DNA from: Debaryomyces hansenii CBS767
Taxonomy: Eukaryota > Ascomycota > Pichiomycetes > Serinales > Debaryomycetaceae
Direction of reading: 5' to 3'
DNA: 64,000 nucleotides
NCBI RefSeq assembly: GCF_000006445.2
Contig: NC_006049.2
Location: 124,001 to 188,000 of the forward strand
Of the stretch, positions 60,183 through 64,000 are shown piece by piece. The position numbers were made by a program, and so were the translations under genes. The notes under the pieces are model-generated. The model saw nothing but the letters and a program-made list of their open reading frames with translations, did not search any database and was not told where the DNA came from. The first letter of the stretch is position 1. The number at the start of each line of letters is the position of its first letter.

Positions 60183-61760
60183 CTACTCTTCGATAACATC
60201 TTCCTTAGTATCGCTAGCAGTATTATAATTTTGGGATTCTGGGACTTGGGAGTCATGATTCTGAGAATCGAGTTTTTCTTGAATGCTCGAGTCATCCTGA
60301 TGAGCAGTCGATACTGAGGAGCTGCCAACTGCCTGGAAAACCTGGGGATTCGGAGGAATTCCCTCCATAACTTCCTGGGATGGACGAGACATTTGAGCAT
60401 TTGGATTGACGTTAGGATTGCCCCAATCTAAGAAATCTCTTCTTACTTCGACATAATCATAGGCAAATTCACCGATTTGGTCTTCGTCCATACCAATTTC
60501 TTCGGCATTGTAATCTATTCTCAAGTGCAAACCGGGGATTTTGTTGATTACGAAGCATAGCACAGCCGTGACACCACCAGCATAAGCTGCGGTGGCCAAG
60601 ATATAGACGATTTGAATGTACAATTGTTTGTAATTGTGATCAATCCAACCACCGGCGTGCACAGTTACTCCATCGTAGCCGATAACAGTGGAACTTCCAA
60701 ATAATGCATTGAAAATCAATCCCACAATACCGGCGATACCGTGCTCCGCTAAAACATCTAGGGAATCGTCGACTCTGCAGAGATATTTGATTTTGGTGGA
60801 AAAGTTACACACAATACCAGATACAATTCCAAGAATCACTGAGGCCCATAATGGGATCATACCTGATGAAGGAGTGGCCGCCACTAATCCTGAAATACAA
60901 CCCGAGCAGACCGCAACCATGGACCATTTATTTTCCAATCTGAAATCAAGCAAACACCATGTGATAGCCCCGAATGCACCACATAAATGGGTATTGAACA
61001 TCGAGTATGGAACCTTGATTGATGCATTTCCACAAGAGAACCCGTTGAAAAATAACCATCCCACATAAAGTAATGATGTTCCCATACAAATGGTGGAAAT
61101 GTTGTGTGGACGATAATTAATCATCAATGTCTCGTTTCTTCTACCTAAGAATGCACTGAATACAAACGCTGATACACCCGATAGTATTTCTACTGGGCCA
61201 CCACCCGCATAATCCAAAGCACCCCCTTGCCACTGTGAGGCCCATCCACCTCCCCAAATCCAGTAAACCACCGGACAGTAAACCACTGTCGCCCAGCAAA
61301 ATAAAAAGATAGCCGTTGGTAAAAATCTTCCTCTTTCTCCAATACACCCGCCTGCTAAAATAGCTAAGGTGACCAACAAAAATTGCATTTGAAATAACGC
61401 ATAGGCGATTTCAGGATAGTCAGGCGTGCCTTCAGCACTACCTAATAGATTCTTGAAGCCAAAGAAATGCAAGTCCCCAATAAAATTGTTTGCAGATTTG
61501 TCAGAAAAGGCTAACGAGTATCCCCAAAAGTACCATTGGAAGATTCCAATGAACGAACTCATCAACACTATCCATATCATCGACAACGCACTTTTCCGTC
61601 TGGCCAACCCAGAATATAAAAATGCTAAACCCGGTATCATTATCCAGATTAGCGACGAAGCGATCGAGAATAATAATATGTCACTTTCCTTATAGTCTTC
61701 ATTTGCTGTGAATAGCTTTCTTCGATTTAATATGCCTGTTGTTACAGATGAAATTGTCAT
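60183..61760 (-). CDS. MEP1: Ammonium transporter, Mep1-type
   Basis: This 525-aa plasma-membrane ammonium permease of the Amt/Mep/Rh family has eleven predicted helices. Blocks match yeast Mep1: LYSGLARRKSALSMIWIVLM, IFQWYFWGYSLAFS, VYCPVVYWIW, VAATPSSGMIPL, LAEHGIAGIVGLIFNALFG and QIGEFAYDYVEVRRDFLDWG. The first twin-His position is Glu191 (AGGGPVEILSGV), the mark of Mep1/Mep3-type transporters, while the second, His340, is kept. Mep2-type sensors keep both His. The tail (about residues 435-525) is hydrophilic and Ser/Asn-rich. Confidence 0.93.
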   Translation of the reverse strand: MTISSVTTGILNRRKLFTANEDYKESDILLFSIASSLIWIMIPGLAFLYSGLARRKSALSMIWIVLMSSFIGIFQWYFWGYSLAFSDKSANNFIGDLHFFGFKNLLGSAEGTPDYPEIAYALFQMQFLLVTLAILAGGCIGERGRFLPTAIFLFCWATVVYCPVVYWIWGGGWASQWQGGALDYAGGGPVEILSGVSAFVFSAFLGRRNETLMINYRPHNISTICMGTSLLYVGWLFFNGFSCGNASIKVPYSMFNTHLCGAFGAITWCLLDFRLENKWSMVAVCSGCISGLVAATPSSGMIPLWASVILGIVSGIVCNFSTKIKYLCRVDDSLDVLAEHGIAGIVGLIFNALFGSSTVIGYDGVTVHAGGWIDHNYKQLYIQIVYILATAAYAGGVTAVLCFVINKIPGLHLRIDYNAEEIGMDEDQIGEFAYDYVEVRRDFLDWGNPNVNPNAQMSRPSQEVMEGIPPNPQVFQAVGSSSVSTAHQDDSSIQEKLDSQNHDSQVPESQNYNTASDTKEDVIEE

Positions 61761-62449
61761 AGGTTAATATTTTCGCAGCTGTATTACTAGGTCCCACTAA
61801 TTAATTAAAAATCAATCGTCTAAATATAAAAGTATGCAAGTAACTTTTTGGAAATTTGAAATTTAATACTACTGTAACTAATGAATTACCTGTCGAAAAT
61901 AATCTTCGAAATACGTATATATTTATTCATTTCATTGCCCTGCCCTATTGAAAAAAAGAAAATTTTGCGTATGTCATTATTGCACCGTTTAGATAGTAAT
62001 ATTACACAAAACTCATAGTTAAGCACTAATAATCGCATGGTTATGATCGAAGCGCCTCGATTTTCGTTATCAGTGAATTTAACAAATCACATCAATTTTG
62101 CTTTTGATACAGATTTTTTCCCCAGTTTTTGGTTCTTCTTCATTTTAACTCGATACATATATAATGTGACCCCCTGGAAACCAGTCCCGCTAATTAGATT
62201 TGCTAAATACGCTTATTTTAGATTATCATCGTACTATCTATCCAGACATTGACGTAAGTTCGCTAGGTCAAGCCGCACTGATAAGTGCGTATTCGAATAT
62301 TATTGGCTGGTGCGAGTGGTGAATCAATAAATTACGGTAAGAGAACACGACTTGTCTGTTCCTATATTTTCCGATGACAAGAAAAAATATGGCTGCGAAA
62401 TTGCTTACAAGATGACTAAATTCAGGAAATACGTGACATAAGTAGCTAA
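61761..62449. other. MEP1 promoter region
   Basis: This 689-bp spacer lies upstream of the Mep1-type gene and 3' of the wall-protein gene. It includes a GATAAG at 62280-62285 and TATC cores near 62224-62240 that could serve GATA factors. A 71-codon plus-strand ORF (62037-62252) looks like chance. Confidence 0.5.
62280..62285 (+). promoter_or_regulatory. GATAAG site, possible nitrogen-control element
   Basis: CTGATAAGTG lies about 520 bp before the Mep1-type start, with TATC cores 40-60 bp away. GATA factors (Gln3/Gat1) activate ammonium permease genes in yeasts. The distance is long, so support is weak. Confidence 0.3.
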
Positions 62450-64000
62450 CTAGACTAATAACGCGAGAATTGAGAACAATAACACGCTCCAGGAACACCT
62501 GTTCGAATTGGATAACGCTTCATAGGACGAAAATGCGTATGGGGGAATGTATTGGGTTGATGATGGGTATTCCGCGGAATATGAAGGCGGGAGAGCTGCG
62601 GTGCCGGTAATAATAGCATGCGATGAGATGGACGTATCAGCAATATCGGACTGAGGTTGAGAATTAGTATTGATGGAGGAGTCAACGGTAGACGATGTGG
62701 GCAAGATGTCCGAATGTTCTTTTTGAAGTGATTCTGAAGATAATTCAGGAACGTAGGTAGGAAAAGTAGTGGTACAATCTTCGTCGCAAGAAATACTCTC
62801 GGTTATGGTTTCGGCGTCGGTAATTGGCGGGTATTCGCACAGGAGACATTCGCCAGTTTCCAGTGGTTCAGCATAAGTTGTAGTGCCGTTTGCTATATCG
62901 ATGGTTGACAGAACAAATTCTGACGTCTGAGAATCGACGTACTCACTAGGAACACTTGATTCTTCATACAGTGTGGTCTCTGTTGTTCCAATAGCTGGTG
63001 GAATGGATGTGGACAATATCGAGGAACTTACACAGTCCTGACAAGAATGTGTTTCAGTAGTATTATTGACAGACATCTCGGTTGTTTCCACAACGGGAGG
63101 AACAGACGTAGACGATATCAACGAAATTGAACAGTCGTAACAAGAAATCGTTTCTGTGGTTCTATTGATAGACGTAGTCGTCTCTGTTTGAGTTTGAATG
63201 GTCGATGATAACGTACATTCAGTACAAAGAGTGGTTTCCTCCACACCTGACAGCGGTTCGGTATACGATTCCGTTGTATGACTAACTGGAGGTGGGATTG
63301 ATGTGGACAAGATGGATGAATGTGAGCAGCTTTCACAGGGTGTTTCACTGCTAGTTTCTGATTCGGTAGTTGAAGACTCAAGTTTACTGCTTGTCTCTGA
63401 AGATTTGCTAATTGAAGATACAACTTCACTACTTGTCTTTGTTGATTCACTGGTTGATTCACTTGTAGAGTGTTCCCTGGTTGTTGATTCACTTGAAGAG
63501 GGTTCCCTGTTTGTTGATTCACTGGTTGATTCACTTGAAGAGGGTTCCCTAGTTGCTGATTCACTGGTTTTATGAGCACATTCCGAACAGATGGTTTCAG
63601 TTACTGTATTTGTATTCAATGTAGTTTCCGTCTCTGTTATGGGCGTCGTAGAACACTCATTGCATGGACTACTCGTTTCATGGGTACTTGTCATTTCTAA
63701 ACTTGAAGATAACGCAATCGAACTCGATACTTCAGTATCTCCATTTGAAGAAGATACGCCGTCTACCACCCTTATTATTTTAGTGATTCCATCCACCTTA
63801 GAAGATCCATCGCTACATTTAATATTTTCAGCATATAAATGTTTAACATAAATGGAATTATCTGGATACTTTTCAAATCCTTCAAGGAATACTCTATACC
63901 CCAGTGGAATATTATTAAATGTAGCAGTAAGTTTTTTGTTATCACTTGAACATCTAATTGATCCCACATCGATTGATTTATAGCTCTTAGGTAAGTAGAA
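62450..64000 (-). CDS. GPI-anchored Ser/Thr-rich cell-wall protein (partial, 5' end outside window)
   Basis: The frame is open to the right edge (first visible residues FYLPKSYKSIDVGSIRCSS), so the N-terminal part and signal peptide are missing. A folded segment (LTATFNNIPLGYRVFLEGFEKYP, YVKHLYAENIKC) precedes about 380 residues rich in Ser, Thr and Glu. Within these, short repeats occur: SESTSESTNREPSSSEST, and ILSTSIPPxxxxTTE three times. A pair of cysteines two residues apart recurs about eight times (PCNEC, ICSEC, PCESC, LCTEC, SCYDC, SCQDC, LCEYP, SCDEDC). The end, SNSNRCSWSVLLFSILALLV, is a typical GPI-attachment signal. It is a wall mannoprotein or adhesin; the family cannot be named. 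Confidence 0.82.
   Translation of the reverse strand, partial: FYLPKSYKSIDVGSIRCSSDNKKLTATFNNIPLGYRVFLEGFEKYPDNSIYVKHLYAENIKCSDGSSKVDGITKIIRVVDGVSSSNGDTEVSSSIALSSSLEMTSTHETSSPCNECSTTPITETETTLNTNTVTETICSECAHKTSESATREPSSSESTSESTNREPSSSESTTREHSTSESTSESTKTSSEVVSSISKSSETSSKLESSTTESETSSETPCESCSHSSILSTSIPPPVSHTTESYTEPLSGVEETTLCTECTLSSTIQTQTETTTSINRTTETISCYDCSISLISSTSVPPVVETTEMSVNNTTETHSCQDCVSSSILSTSIPPAIGTTETTLYEESSVPSEYVDSQTSEFVLSTIDIANGTTTYAEPLETGECLLCEYPPITDAETITESISCDEDCTTTFPTYVPELSSESLQKEHSDILPTSSTVDSSINTNSQPQSDIADTSISSHAIITGTAALPPSYSAEYPSSTQYIPPYAFSSYEALSNSNRCSWSVLLFSILALLV

Noticed and set aside
62037..62252. 71-codon ORF upstream of the Mep1-type gene
   Set aside because: Hydrophobic but without consistent topology or family resemblance; lies in a promoter.

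Overview
This window is nuclear DNA from a budding yeast, most likely of the CTG clade (Debaryomyces/Candida-type, Serinales). The evidence is AT-rich, gene-dense sequence; nearly intronless genes, with one intron showing yeast-type GTAAGT and TACTAAC signals; and genes that Saccharomyces lacks but CTG-clade yeasts keep (sphingolipid delta-8 desaturase, peroxisomal Lon, a complex I assembly factor). In-frame CTG codons also fall where relatives carry Ser or another non-leucine residue. Protein families are recognised from remembered homologues; no search was run, so the species call is tentative.

1-9.3 kb: the 3' part of SLC1 (5' end off the window); APL5 (AP-3 delta) divergent from KXD1 (BLOC-1), two partners in endosome/vacuole sorting sharing one promoter; a YIL108W-like metalloprotease divergent from TDP1 around a CACGTG site.

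9.3-20.6 kb: SMC3 with an ACGCGT box, SLD1, RSA1 (NUFIP-type with a CCCH finger), a 73-aa CYSTM gene interrupted right after its ATG, SES1, and the CSA/RAD28 WD40 gene.

20.7-32.5 kb: NET1 with two separate expanded repeat tracts, an RNase III-like protein, tRNA-Arg(UCU), a Pho80-type cyclin, and BMS1 with PAC/RRPE-like sites and a 40-bp tandem duplication in its promoter.

32.8-46.3 kb: a secreted protein of unknown function, an FLC/TRP-like membrane protein, peroxisomal Lon, a mitochondrial NDUFAF5-type protein divergent from a probable mitochondrial RNA-binding protein, and an unrecognised 333-aa protein.

46.3-57.6 kb: a 2.2-kb gene-poor stretch with one possible 67-aa membrane protein and an 11-bp repeat, MRPL33 divergent from CIN1, a doubtful 77-aa ORF, a CAT8-like zinc-cluster regulator, and tRNA-Lys(CUU) with an intron.

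57.8-64 kb: ILV2 with a Gcn4 site, a Mep1-type ammonium transporter, and the 3' part of a GPI-anchored, Ser/Thr-rich wall protein with repeated Cys pairs, cut by the window end.

The genes are ordinary housekeeping and regulatory genes with no operon logic. I see no transposon, CRISPR, virus or evident gene-transfer island. The notable items are lineage-specific: repeat expansions, an atypical peroxisomal targeting tail, degenerate enzyme motifs, shared promoters and a few orphan proteins.
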